From the NCBI RefSeq assembly GCF_001652265.1, contig NZ_LWBS01000001.1, forward strand, positions 1 through 14,641: 14,641 bases of DNA, written 5' to 3'. Shown here piece by piece: positions 1 through 6,076 of this stretch. Position numbers and translations under genes: made by a program. This DNA is from Rhizobium leguminosarum. Its GTDB lineage: Bacteria > Pseudomonadota > Alphaproteobacteria > Rhizobiales > Rhizobiaceae. How positions within the stretch are numbered: position 1 is the stretch's first letter; the number at the start of each line of letters is the position of its first letter. The notes under the pieces are model-generated. The model saw nothing but the letters and a program-made list of their open reading frames with translations. It ran no database searches and had not been told where the DNA came from.

Positions 1-2
1 CG

Positions 3-77
3 GAGCGGCAATCAGAAGACGATGAAACTCTTGCCAGCGACAATCAACATGATAACTTCGCTCCAACCGCGACATAA
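3..77 (+). CDS. Possible C-terminus of a gene entering from the left (partial)
   Basis: Frame 3 is open from the window edge and ends at a TAA at 75-77. It encodes 24 hydrophilic residues rich in Asp, Glu and Asn, ending in NFAPTAT. Frame 1 is also open until 111, so the choice rests only on composition. Nothing can be said about function. It has the same strand as the small gene at 300-437, so both may belong to the flank of the element or to a plus-strand unit beyond the tail-fibre gene. Confidence 0.25.
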   Translation, partial: ERQSEDDETLASDNQHDNFAPTAT

Positions 78-299
78 GAATCTCATCCAGATTGTCGCTC
101 GCGTCTCATCCTGATCGTCGCGCTATACTCCGACCTTATCTCCACAAAGTCGATGTAGTGCGACCCGCGTTTGAGGGAATGGCTCCCTCCGCATGCGCGG
201 AGTGGGCGGCATCCCGCCAATCACACATTTTATCCATAGCCGCAGATTCGTGTTCGGCTGACGGTCGACGCATCCGCGTCACCTCGGTAGAAGGTGGCT

Positions 300-437
300 A
301 TGAACGATTCGAAAAACCAAAACAGAGACGAAGACGAGCGGCCGATCAAGCCCCCGCTGCCCAAAGGCGAAAAATTCTTTGATCCTTGGGACGCAGAGTT
401 TCGCCGCGCTTACAGGCCTGACACGTTCGAGTTCTAG
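300..437 (+). CDS. 45-residue charged small protein, unknown function
   Basis: This short reading frame starts at ATG 300 behind a good ribosome binding site (AGAAGGTGG, five to six bases before the ATG) and ends with TAG at 435-437. The N-terminal third is highly charged (Asn, Asp, Glu, Lys, Arg). The middle is a Pro/Lys stretch (KPPLPKGEKF) and the C-terminus is aromatic (FFDPW, FRRAY, DTFEF), which suggests a conserved folding or partner-binding tail. It converges on the tail-fibre gene at 471, with a GC-rich hairpin between the two stops. No family is recognised. It could be the last element gene or a host gene at the left flank. The 222 bases before it (78-299) contain no gene I can support. 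Confidence 0.5.
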   Translation: MNDSKNQNRDEDERPIKPPLPKGEKFFDPWDAEFRRAYRPDTFEF

Positions 438-441
438 AGTT

Positions 442-467
442 GCAGGCGGCCCGAAGGCCGCCCTGCA
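442..467. terminator. UUCG-capped hairpin between convergent genes
   Basis: A perfect 7-bp stem, GGCGGCC (445-451) with GGCCGCC (456-462), closes a four-base loop. It is extended by TGCA/TGCA on the outside with a single bulged base. On the minus strand the loop reads TTCG closed by C and G, the exceptionally stable UUCG tetraloop. It lies between the stop of the 45-residue gene (437) and the stop of the tail-fibre gene (471), so it can end or protect both transcripts. No strong U-run follows in either direction. Confidence 0.6.
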
Positions 468-470
468 CCG

Positions 471-2471
471 TTAAACAATCTTCGCAAGGAAGCCGTCGGC
501 AATTAGGCCTGCTAGCGCATTTACGCCAGCGGTCGTGAGATGTCCGTCTCCGATGTTGTAAGCCGCTATCAGAGTGTCGTTGAACCCGGTCGAAACTCTA
601 AGCTGCCCCATCGCCGCCCACGCGGGAATCAAGAACGCGCCATTGTTGTCGCACCAGGTGGCGTACCGGGCATTCCAGTCACGGATCGTCGCGGCCTGCG
701 CGTCAGTGCCTGGATACGGGATCATTTCGCAGAGGAATAACCTGGTTCCAGCGTCGAGTGTCGCCAGATAGGTGTTCATGTCCGCCTCGACTTGAGCCCA
801 CGTTCTCCCGTTCACAATATCGTTGACTCCGCACATGATGACCACGGAGTGAGACTTTGCTCGAGTGACCCAAGTCGTTTGGCGAGACACCAGATTCGCC
901 CACGTCGACCCGCCAACCGCGACGTTTTCATAATTTACGCCAGGAAGTGACGGAAGCGCCTTGTAGAACGGATCAGCGTTTCGATTGCCCGTAGGCCCAA
1001 CATCAGCCGGCGAATGCCACATGTTGCCGGTGCCGAGATTATGGCCTTCCATCAGGCTGTCGCCGTCGGTCGTTACAAAGGCAGGCGCCCCAAGCGCTTC
1101 AAAGCATGGGTCTGCGTTTGCTTCCGTTGTGTATACCTCGCCACCAACTGCATCACCGATGATATATTTGATCGAGTTTGCCGCGTTAGTGCCAATGGTC
1201 CACGACTTTGTAGAAGTCCCGCCGGTCATAAAAAACCCGACGAAGTCACCCATGTTAAACGGGCCAAAAGCCGCAATATTGATCGTCTTCAGGCCAGTTC
1301 CCGCCCCAACTGGGATAAGGGGGCTGGTCGCGATGACATCGTAGCTTGAGCCATTGGCCCGCAGAATCTTCAACTTTATGCCGTTACCGGCATCACCACC
1401 ATTCGCCGGCACATGGACCTTGACCTGTCTGATGTATCCGTCCTGCCAGGAGGCGCGAGCCACGGCACCGTGCACGAACGTTCGGCCAGCGCCGTTTACG
1501 CTATAACCACCTGAAATACTGTTCGAGTTGTCATAGGCGTTGCTGTGGCCGCCCATATGGACGCGATTACGAACGGAAGTGATCTTCCATGCGCGAATGA
1601 TCTGATCGAGGCTGGTGGGAACGGATACCGCAACCCACCATGCGCCGTCGGCGCTTTGGAACCTATTGCCAGTGCCCGGATCAGAGGTTTCACGGCTAAA
1701 ATAGAGCACGCCAGAGTCGGTTTCGACGATGGCAATGTACGCGGCGGTGTTTGGTATCGTCGCAGCCTCGGCTTCGGCGACCGTAGCATACAGCCGGAAC
1801 AACAGTGCCGCTGCAGCCGCCTCGGCATCGTCGCGCGCAGCCTCGGCCGCAGCTTGCGCGGCTTCAGCAGCTGCCACGATCGCACCGGAAACCTGATCAG
1901 ACACAAGGCGAAAAGTAGACCCGTCCAGCCGCCCCATGACAAGCATGCCAGACGGCAAGCCGCCGACCGCAATATCATTGCCACTGTTCGACTTGATCGT
2001 CAAAACGGCGCCGCCATTGAAGGCAACCGTCACTGGCGAAACCGTGTTGGTCGCCACGATGTTCAGAAGAACCAGCGCAGAATCCGAAACCGGAATGGAC
2101 GAATCGGCTTGGATGGCATTGGCCGTGCCGGCGCCGCTATTGTTCGCCTCAATGAACGAATACGGCAGGTCGGCAACGCGCGTCCAGTTTCCTGAGCCGA
2201 TCGATCCGACTTTTCGATAAACACCATTGTAGGCGATTGTTGGGTCTTGGATCACCCAGGCCATATCGTTTGCGGGATGACTGAGGTCGGCAAACAGCGA
2301 AGCGCGCGTAAGATAAATCGAGCCTCCAGATGCGCCGATACCGGTAATGAAGGATTCCAGCCAAGCGCCCCAGGCGCGGGCTTCTGCCTTCTTGGGCCAC
2401 TTGTTTCCGGACGAAGGGACGCCGGGGATATTGTAGTCGCCCCAGACGACTGCAGCAGTTGGTGCGGGCAT
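471..2471 (-). CDS. Phage tail fibre with C-terminal SGNH/GDSL esterase domain
   Basis: The 666-residue protein starts at ATG 2471, preceded by GGAG eight bases upstream. Residues 1-190 resemble the N-terminal region of tail proteins common in rhizobial prophages (WGDYNIPGVP near the start, then MAWVIQD and VYRKVGS). An alanine/glutamate-rich coiled coil at about 195-225 probably drives trimerisation. The C-terminal part from about 463 is an SGNH hydrolase: GDS with nucleophile Ser472 (block I), a block II glycine in VAVGGSTW at 518-521, GVND with Asn550 (block III), and DGH with Asp642 and His644 (block V). The likely role is cell-surface binding plus removal of acyl groups from surface polysaccharide. 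A satellite lacking tail genes would use it on helper particles; a remnant prophage is the alternative. It is the last gene of the minus-strand series and ends at the UUCG hairpin. Confidence 0.85.
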   Translation of the reverse strand: MPAPTAAVVWGDYNIPGVPSSGNKWPKKAEARAWGAWLESFITGIGASGGSIYLTRASLFADLSHPANDMAWVIQDPTIAYNGVYRKVGSIGSGNWTRVADLPYSFIEANNSGAGTANAIQADSSIPVSDSALVLLNIVATNTVSPVTVAFNGGAVLTIKSNSGNDIAVGGLPSGMLVMGRLDGSTFRLVSDQVSGAIVAAAEAAQAAAEAARDDAEAAAAALLFRLYATVAEAEAATIPNTAAYIAIVETDSGVLYFSRETSDPGTGNRFQSADGAWWVAVSVPTSLDQIIRAWKITSVRNRVHMGGHSNAYDNSNSISGGYSVNGAGRTFVHGAVARASWQDGYIRQVKVHVPANGGDAGNGIKLKILRANGSSYDVIATSPLIPVGAGTGLKTINIAAFGPFNMGDFVGFFMTGGTSTKSWTIGTNAANSIKYIIGDAVGGEVYTTEANADPCFEALGAPAFVTTDGDSLMEGHNLGTGNMWHSPADVGPTGNRNADPFYKALPSLPGVNYENVAVGGSTWANLVSRQTTWVTRAKSHSVVIMCGVNDIVNGRTWAQVEADMNTYLATLDAGTRLFLCEMIPYPGTDAQAATIRDWNARYATWCDNNGAFLIPAWAAMGQLRVSTGFNDTLIAAYNIGDGHLTTAGVNALAGLIADGFLAKIV

Positions 2472-2491
2472 TGTTGCTCCAGAAAAGAAGA

Positions 2492-2511
2492 GGCCCGCTC
2501 GATGGCGGGCC
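2492..2511 (-). terminator. Intrinsic-terminator-like hairpin upstream of the tail-fibre gene
   Basis: GGCCCGC (2492-2498) and GCGGGCC (2505-2511) form a perfect 7-bp stem with a 6-base loop. On the minus strand it is followed by TCTTCTTTTC. It sits between the stop of the 50-residue gene (2520) and the ribosome binding site of the tail-fibre gene, so it may attenuate or process the message for the fibre. Confidence 0.5.
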
Positions 2512-2519
2512 GTTAAGGG

Positions 2520-2672
2520 TTATTGTTCCCAGGTGGAGCCATCGCTCCACGTTGTGCCGTCGTCGAAGGGCTCGGCGGGATCTTCCGGTGCCTCTGAAGG
2601 CGGCTGGTCGGCTTCGTCTTGTTCGTCGGGCGCAGGTGTTGGATCGCCGGCGAGGGCGGGATTTTTGTTCAT
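2520..2672 (-). CDS. 50-residue acidic proline-rich protein, unknown function
   Basis: The ATG at 2672 is chosen because AAGGAAAA lies immediately upstream. Upstream in-frame codons would place the start inside the divergent promoter region. The protein is low in complexity: an N-terminal NKNPALAGD, then a run of Asp, Glu, Pro and Ala, ending with two similar units, DGTTWSDG and GSTWEQ. Acidic, disordered small proteins of this type are common just before tail-fibre genes in alphaproteobacterial prophages. No function can be assigned. It is divergent from the plus-strand gene at 2746 and separated from the tail fibre by a hairpin. Confidence 0.55.
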   Translation of the reverse strand: MNKNPALAGDPTPAPDEQDEADQPPSEAPEDPAEPFDDGTTWSDGSTWEQ

Positions 2673-2745
2673 GTTTTTTCCTTGTTCAAAGCCAACCCTT
2701 GGCTTGAGGGTGTTCTCGGTCTTGCGAAGATTAGAATGAGCGCGC

Positions 2746-3297
2746 ATGATTAATGCGATCTCTGGGGTGGGGCTGATGATTAAAGACGCGATGTCGGCAA
2801 TTCTTGAAACGCCAGAAGGCAGGCGTTACTTTCGGTTCGCGATATTAGTTACTCTGAGTCTACTTGTATTATGCTTAGTATCGCTACTGTGGATTACGGT
2901 TCAACGAGGATATAATAATGCCCCGATTAATGTATGGGGGCTAGACATCGGCGCGATACCTAGCGGCGGTAGCGGGAAAACGGAGGAGCGGACGACCGAC
3001 GCCGCAAATCCCGATCTGCATAACGTCTATTTCGAATGGAGAACTCCCGATCGAGTTTGGGAAACGGACGGAAGTTGTGAGATTGACCTCATAGAAGCGC
3101 TAAAGCCCGTGCAGTTATCTAGCTTCAAAAAGAGCGGGGAACTGTTCTCAGGGGAGAAGGATGGAGCGCTTATCTTGGCGAGTTGTTATGGTGAAAAAGC
3201 CGGTCGGGGCTCGATGGCAAGTGTTGTAGCTTTCGGTAAAAAGGAAGGTGCGAAAGAATCGATAGATACCTTCTTGGCAATGACGGAGCGTCGCTAA
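2746..3297 (+). CDS. Single-span membrane protein, probable moron gene
   Basis: The 183-residue protein has one hydrophobic segment at about residues 31-52, preceded by basic residues (EGRRYFR). This predicts a short cytoplasmic N-terminus and a C-terminal domain outside the membrane, which holds two cysteines (in DGSCEID and ASCYGE) and a lysine-rich end. No family is recognised. The start is uncertain: ATG 2746 has a weak ribosome binding site, and ATG 2776 follows a GGTGGGG stretch that may be better. It reads against the flanking minus-strand phage genes and is visibly more AT-rich than they are in the membrane segment. Both are typical of a separately acquired moron under its own promoter. 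A TAGAAT hexamer at 2732-2737 could be its -10. Its stop abuts the stop of the convergent gene inside a palindrome. Superinfection exclusion or defence is possible but unproven. Confidence 0.6.
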   Translation: MINAISGVGLMIKDAMSAILETPEGRRYFRFAILVTLSLLVLCLVSLLWITVQRGYNNAPINVWGLDIGAIPSGGSGKTEERTTDAANPDLHNVYFEWRTPDRVWETDGSCEIDLIEALKPVQLSSFKKSGELFSGEKDGALILASCYGEKAGRGSMASVVAFGKKEGAKESIDTFLAMTERR

Positions 3298-3303
3298 TTA
3301 GCG
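3292..3303. repeat. 12-bp palindrome at abutting convergent stop codons
   Basis: CGCTAATTAGCG is perfectly self-complementary. It contains the TAA of the plus-strand gene (3295-3297) and, directly adjacent, the TAA of the minus-strand gene (3300-3298), with no base between them. Its half sites also occur as the arms of the inverted repeat at 11782-11813 upstream of alpA. Confidence 0.6.
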
Positions 3304-3570
3304 CCTCCGCAGCCGCCGCCGAACGGCTGGCTGCCCGAACTCACGAAGCGCCCAAGGCTTTGAGTGCTTGTCAGTCCAATTATCCATGTATTCCTCGCCC
3401 AGCCGCTGCCAGGCCTCCGCAACTGCTGCGTCGTCAGCTCGGCCGTATTCATCCACCTCAATGCCGGCGTCTTTCGCATCGTCGAAATAGTCGCGACCGG
3501 TCTGAAAGATCATTTCCCACGCCATCAGGTCAACGGGGTGGGCTTTTGATTTCCGTCTTTTGCGGGGCAA
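3298..3570 (-). CDS. 90-residue protein linked to the small terminase
   Basis: The start is TTG at 3570. GGAG lies six bases upstream inside the end of the terS gene, and no better start exists. The gap to the terS stop is two bases, so translation is coupled. The protein begins with a basic patch (RKRRKSK) and has an acidic middle (FDDAKDAGIEVDEYGRADD), a Trp-rich helix region (EAWQRLGEEYMDNWTD), and a strongly basic C-terminus (RRRLRRR). This suggests nucleic-acid or packaging-complex contact. No family is recognised. In a full prophage the large terminase would be expected in this place; it is absent. The gene could be an accessory packaging factor, or a spacer gene conserved with terS. 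Confidence 0.65.
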   Translation of the reverse strand: MPRKRRKSKAHPVDLMAWEMIFQTGRDYFDDAKDAGIEVDEYGRADDAAVAEAWQRLGEEYMDNWTDKHSKPWALREFGQPAVRRRLRRR

Positions 3571-3572
3571 GA

Positions 3573-3923
3573 TTATCTCCGGTTGGATCGAAGGGCGGGC
3601 GGCCTAGCGCTGTCGCCTCCGCCATCGAAGTCGAGATCGAGCTCTCGGATAAGCCGCGCAAACGCTAGGCGGCTGTTGTGCATGATCGAGACTTCGGGGC
3701 GCTCCTTGGGCTGCCCAAATCTGTCGGTGAAGGTCTGGCCGTCCCGCTCGATGGTCTCACGGCATGCTTCAGTCTGGTCCAGCGCTTCACATGCTAGGGT
3801 GAGCAAATGATGGTGATGCGCGTCCAAATCCCACTCCTCAACGACGGTTCGGAACCACTTCCGGGTCGCTGGGCGCAGGTGTTTAGGGGCTCTTGGCGGG
3901 CCGGAAGCCTTGGTTTCTGGCAC
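3573..3923 (-). CDS. terS: Small terminase subunit, P27 family
   Basis: The 116-residue protein starts at GTG 3923, preceded by a strong GGAGG. It has the P27-type pattern: an AP-x-HL segment (residues 10-17), a helix with R-x-W-F, a central LTLACEALDQTEACRETIERDG helix pair split around residues 40-62, a GQPKERPEV turn, and a final R-x-AF-x-R-LIRELDLD helix. Small terminases recognise the packaging site on phage DNA and hand it to the large subunit. No large-subunit gene follows: the next genes are a 90-residue protein and an opposite-strand membrane gene. A solitary terS fits a satellite that redirects a helper's large terminase, or a decayed prophage. The 277 bases upstream are the natural place for a cos/pac site. 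Confidence 0.75.
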   Translation of the reverse strand: MPETKASGPPRAPKHLRPATRKWFRTVVEEWDLDAHHHHLLTLACEALDQTEACRETIERDGQTFTDRFGQPKERPEVSIMHNSRLAFARLIRELDLDFDGGGDSARPPALRSNRR

Positions 3924-4200
3924 GTTTGTACCTCCGAATATTTTCTTGAACGGGGGACTCGGTCATGCGCGCGAATGGGGACGCGCGGTACGGGAGAACG
4001 GGTGGTTTTGGAAATCGATCCGCCCCTCCCGGTCAGGCGACAGCGCCCTGCGCGCTCATGCGTGTAAGCGCGCCCAACGTCGTGACATGCGCGCCGCTAC
4101 GGCTAAGCCAGATGCAAATGTTTTTTTATACAGGTTTAGCGCAAGTTAACCCCGGAGCCGGTACCCAGGGCGAGCGAACGCCAAAGGCGACCCACCCCGG
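3924..4200. other. Non-coding gap upstream of terS; candidate packaging/promoter region
   Basis: No gene is supported in this 277-bp interval. Moving toward terS (rightmost first), it holds an AT-rich block with TATAAA and a poly-A tract on the minus strand (about 4120-4135), then a GC-rich stretch with alternating GCGC and CATGCG motifs (about 4050-4100), and a GATCCGCCCCTCC element at 4017-4029 that recurs in two other non-coding places. Cos sites of phages with P27-type terminases commonly lie just upstream of terS. That this one does is an inference from position only. Confidence 0.4.
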
Positions 4201-4407
4201 CTAGACCGGGATGCCTCGCGCCTTCATCGCCGCCTCGGCCTTCGCCTTGACCGATTTCGCGTCCCGCTTACTGAGACGGCGCTCTCGGAGGATTAGTGCG
4301 ATCTTGATCGGATCGTTAGGCAAGTCTGGATCAAGCTTGCCGTTCACGCGGATTTCGTTCTTGACGCGCGGATAGCCGCCTCGTTTAGGTTGGCTGGCTC
4401 GTTCCAT
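4201..4407 (-). CDS. 68-residue basic protein, unknown function
   Basis: The start ATG at 4407 shares its A with the TAA stop of the upstream gene (TAATG), a one-base overlap typical of coupled translation. The protein is rich in Lys and Arg, with a predicted helical C-terminal half (RERRLSKRDAKSVKAKAEA), and ends in ARGIPV. No family is recognised. It is the last gene of the six-gene operon that starts at 6922, and is followed by the non-coding gap before terS. Confidence 0.65.
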   Translation of the reverse strand: MERASQPKRGGYPRVKNEIRVNGKLDPDLPNDPIKIALILRERRLSKRDAKSVKAKAEAAMKARGIPV

Positions 4408-5024
4408 TAGACTTTGAGCTCCTGCGGAATGTCAGATTGTTTGATGAAGCCTGCAGCACCAGCGTCCTTCAGCCAGATGGCAAGCTTGCCGCCCTCGGGC
4501 CCGAAAATGCCGTGAGCTTGGAGCGGCGCCAGGTGGCCAGTCCAGGCAACGTCCTGGGCCGACAGTTCATTCGTCATAGACAGTAGAGCCGCGTGTGCCG
4601 CGTGCGCGGCCAGCAAGGCGTCGGCAAGGGCTTTAACGAGTTCCGCGTAGGTCGGCGCCACTTCTGCGCAGATAACTCTGCTGGCCCCAAAGCGAGCCTG
4701 TGACAGGCGCTGCTGCGCGATCTCGATCGCGGCACGCAGATCGACCCGCTCGCCTGCAATTGTCTTAAGGCGAGCACGCACGCCGTCCGGCGCTTCGTCT
4801 TCTTCCGGGGTTGCGTCGCCAAGGAGGGCAGCCACGCGGCCGGTCTTCTCAGCCGACGGCGGGCGGTTGGCGAGCCGGTGCATGAGCTCGCTTTCTTCGG
4901 TGTCAAGCTTCGCGCTCGAAGCTTTGAGGCGGGTGACAAGATCCTTGGCGGCCGCATAGTTTTGATCGGCCTCCGCCAGGCTCCGAACCCGGATTGCCGG
5001 TTTTGCCGGCGCTGATTTTTGCAT
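4407..5024 (-). CDS. 205-residue helical/coiled-coil protein, unknown function
   Basis: Start ATG 5024 has AAGGACATAAGC upstream and follows the previous stop (5027) by two bases. The sequence is Ala-, Leu- and Glu-rich and predicted almost all helical. Residues 15-55 and 85-110 look like coiled coil; there is an acidic linker near 70-80 (DATPEEDEAPDG), a very Ala-rich helix near 130-148, and a C-terminal segment ending in KQSDIPQELKV. It has no signal peptide or membrane span. It could be a scaffold-like or capsid-interfering protein, but nothing in the sequence establishes this. Its place in a coupled operon between two unknown genes and its neighbour terS suggests a function in particle formation or redirection. 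Confidence 0.65.
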   Translation of the reverse strand: MQKSAPAKPAIRVRSLAEADQNYAAAKDLVTRLKASSAKLDTEESELMHRLANRPPSAEKTGRVAALLGDATPEEDEAPDGVRARLKTIAGERVDLRAAIEIAQQRLSQARFGASRVICAEVAPTYAELVKALADALLAAHAAHAALLSMTNELSAQDVAWTGHLAPLQAHGIFGPEGGKLAIWLKDAGAAGFIKQSDIPQELKV

Positions 5025-5026
5025 GC

Positions 5027-5539
5027 TTATGTCCTTGTGTATCGGTCGCGCAGCCGCGGGCGGCCAGCGCGCACTTCCGGTGCATTGGCAATAGCCGCGG
5101 CGAGTTTGATGAAGACTTCGGGCCCAATCCTCACTTCACGGTCAAAGGCCGGCCTCGGCTTAGGCGCTGGGGGGTAGAAGCTGATTGCCTGGACGCCGCG
5201 GTCTGGGCCACGGAAGGTCACTGAAGCGCCAGGAGCCAACGTCTCGATCTGCAGCTCGAGCAAATCAAATGGCTTCTCGACGAGGCCGGCGAGGACCTTG
5301 CCGAAGGTTGGCCCGCCGGTGCCTGGCTTTAGATTGAGGTAATCATCGACGAGGGGCGACCCTACAGTAATCGCAACCAGGATCGCGGCGATGTGTTCGC
5401 TGCTGATCTGGCCGGGGTAGCCCTGCGACGCTGGCAGCACGCCCGCCAGCCTCAGCCGCTGGGCGTGCCCTCGTGCTGAAGAAGGTGGCAGGCGCAAAAC
5501 CTCGTCCAGCGCCGCGCACGTTTGGCGGAGCGTCGCCAT
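5027..5539 (-). CDS. 170-residue protein, unknown function
   Basis: ATG 5539 is chosen over upstream in-frame starts because those would overlap the preceding gene by up to 258 bases. At 5539 the ATG lies one base after the preceding TAA (TAATATG), giving coupled translation. The N-terminal 60 residues look like a helical bundle, possibly a winged-helix-type DNA-binding fold (RLPPSSARGHAQRLRLAGVL). The second half has strands and a Pro-rich loop (YPPAPKPRPAFDREV), followed by a final helix and a basic tail. No family is recognised with certainty. If the DNA-binding reading is right it could regulate late genes or take part in packaging; this is inference only. Confidence 0.65.
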   Translation of the reverse strand: MATLRQTCAALDEVLRLPPSSARGHAQRLRLAGVLPASQGYPGQISSEHIAAILVAITVGSPLVDDYLNLKPGTGGPTFGKVLAGLVEKPFDLLELQIETLAPGASVTFRGPDRGVQAISFYPPAPKPRPAFDREVRIGPEVFIKLAAAIANAPEVRAGRPRLRDRYTRT

Positions 5540-5540
5540 A

Positions 5541-5855
5541 TTATGCGGCCTGCCACATGAACTTGTCGCCGGGCTCCGGATAGACGTCCACGTCCGTGTT
5601 AGCCGGGATGGGTACGCGGATGGTGCCGGCGGAGTTGGCGGACTTCCCATACGACAGCCAGGAGTCCGCCGTTGCTCGGGCGCGGAAAATGGCGGCGCCA
5701 GAGGCGTCATTAATGTCAGGCGCAGAGTTGGTGGATGCAACGCCAGTCGATGGCGCCTCCTGCCAGACAAGCCTGCCGAGGAGGGAGTGAGAGGCATATC
5801 GCGCGGCGCTGGATCCTGCGTAGCCGCAGGTCACGGTGAAGGCTGGGAGGGCCAT
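5541..5855 (-). CDS. 104-residue protein, unknown function
   Basis: ATG 5855 has a clear AAAGGAAA ribosome binding site. The protein is Ala/Ser/Thr-rich with short predicted beta strands, ending in a PIPANTDVDVYPEPGDKF segment and MWQAA. It has the look of a small beta-sandwich protein such as a virion decoration or fibre-tip domain, but no specific family is recognised and there is no signal peptide. It is followed after one base by the 170-residue gene, and lies 12 bases after the stop of the preceding small gene. Confidence 0.65.
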   Translation of the reverse strand: MALPAFTVTCGYAGSSAARYASHSLLGRLVWQEAPSTGVASTNSAPDINDASGAAIFRARATADSWLSYGKSANSAGTIRVPIPANTDVDVYPEPGDKFMWQAA

Positions 5856-5867
5856 ATTTATTTCCTT

Positions 5868-6065
5868 TTATGTGTGAGGTTTTGTGAAAGCGGAAACGCC
5901 CGCAGGGCGGTGGCTCTGCGGGCGCTCGATCAACCGCGCCAATATCGGGGCAGCCGACGGCGCAGGATTTTCGAAGAAAAGGCCGATCGCGTGAACTGCA
6001 ACGCGACCGGCAAAATTAAAGGCCGCCGAAGCAAACCTCTCATAAGTTAGATTCGGTATGGCCAC
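5868..6065 (-). CDS. 65-residue protein, tentative
   Basis: An open frame starting at GTG 6065, 11 bases after the stop of the 281-residue gene, with AGGTG eight bases upstream. The product has a hydrophobic N-terminal half (FASAAFNFAGRVAVHAIGLF) and a Pro/Arg-rich C-terminal half. It fills the only hole in an otherwise continuous operon, which favours a real gene. Against it, its C-terminal codons run through a perfect 9-bp inverted repeat that looks like an intrinsic terminator, so the segment could instead be an untranslated spacer with an attenuator. Confidence 0.4.
   Translation of the reverse strand: MAIPNLTYERFASAAFNFAGRVAVHAIGLFFENPAPSAAPILARLIERPQSHRPAGVSAFTKPHT
5897..5924 (-). terminator. 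Strong hairpin inside the operon (attenuator candidate)
   Basis: CGCCCGCAG (5897-5905) and CTGCGGGCG (5916-5924) form a perfect 9-bp stem with a 10-base loop. On the minus strand the stem is followed by TTTCCGCTTTC. It would reduce transcription from the first operon gene(s) into the genes from 5855 onward, or process the message. Confidence 0.5.
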
Positions 6066-6076
6066 TTTGGGTGCAC

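Noticed and set aside
92..382. 96-residue frame on the plus strand near the left edge
   Set aside because: It begins with TTG without a ribosome binding site and overlaps, in another frame, the better supported 45-residue gene at 300-437.
1..470. Direct repeat with 13073-13430 marking attL/attR
   Set aside because: Only chance-length matches were found (for example CGGCAATCA at 6-14 and near 13383), not enough to name an att core.
1545..2195. 216-residue plus-strand frame
   Set aside because: It lies entirely antisense to the tail-fibre gene, is rich in Arg and Cys as GC-rich antisense frames are, and has no motif or ribosome binding site.
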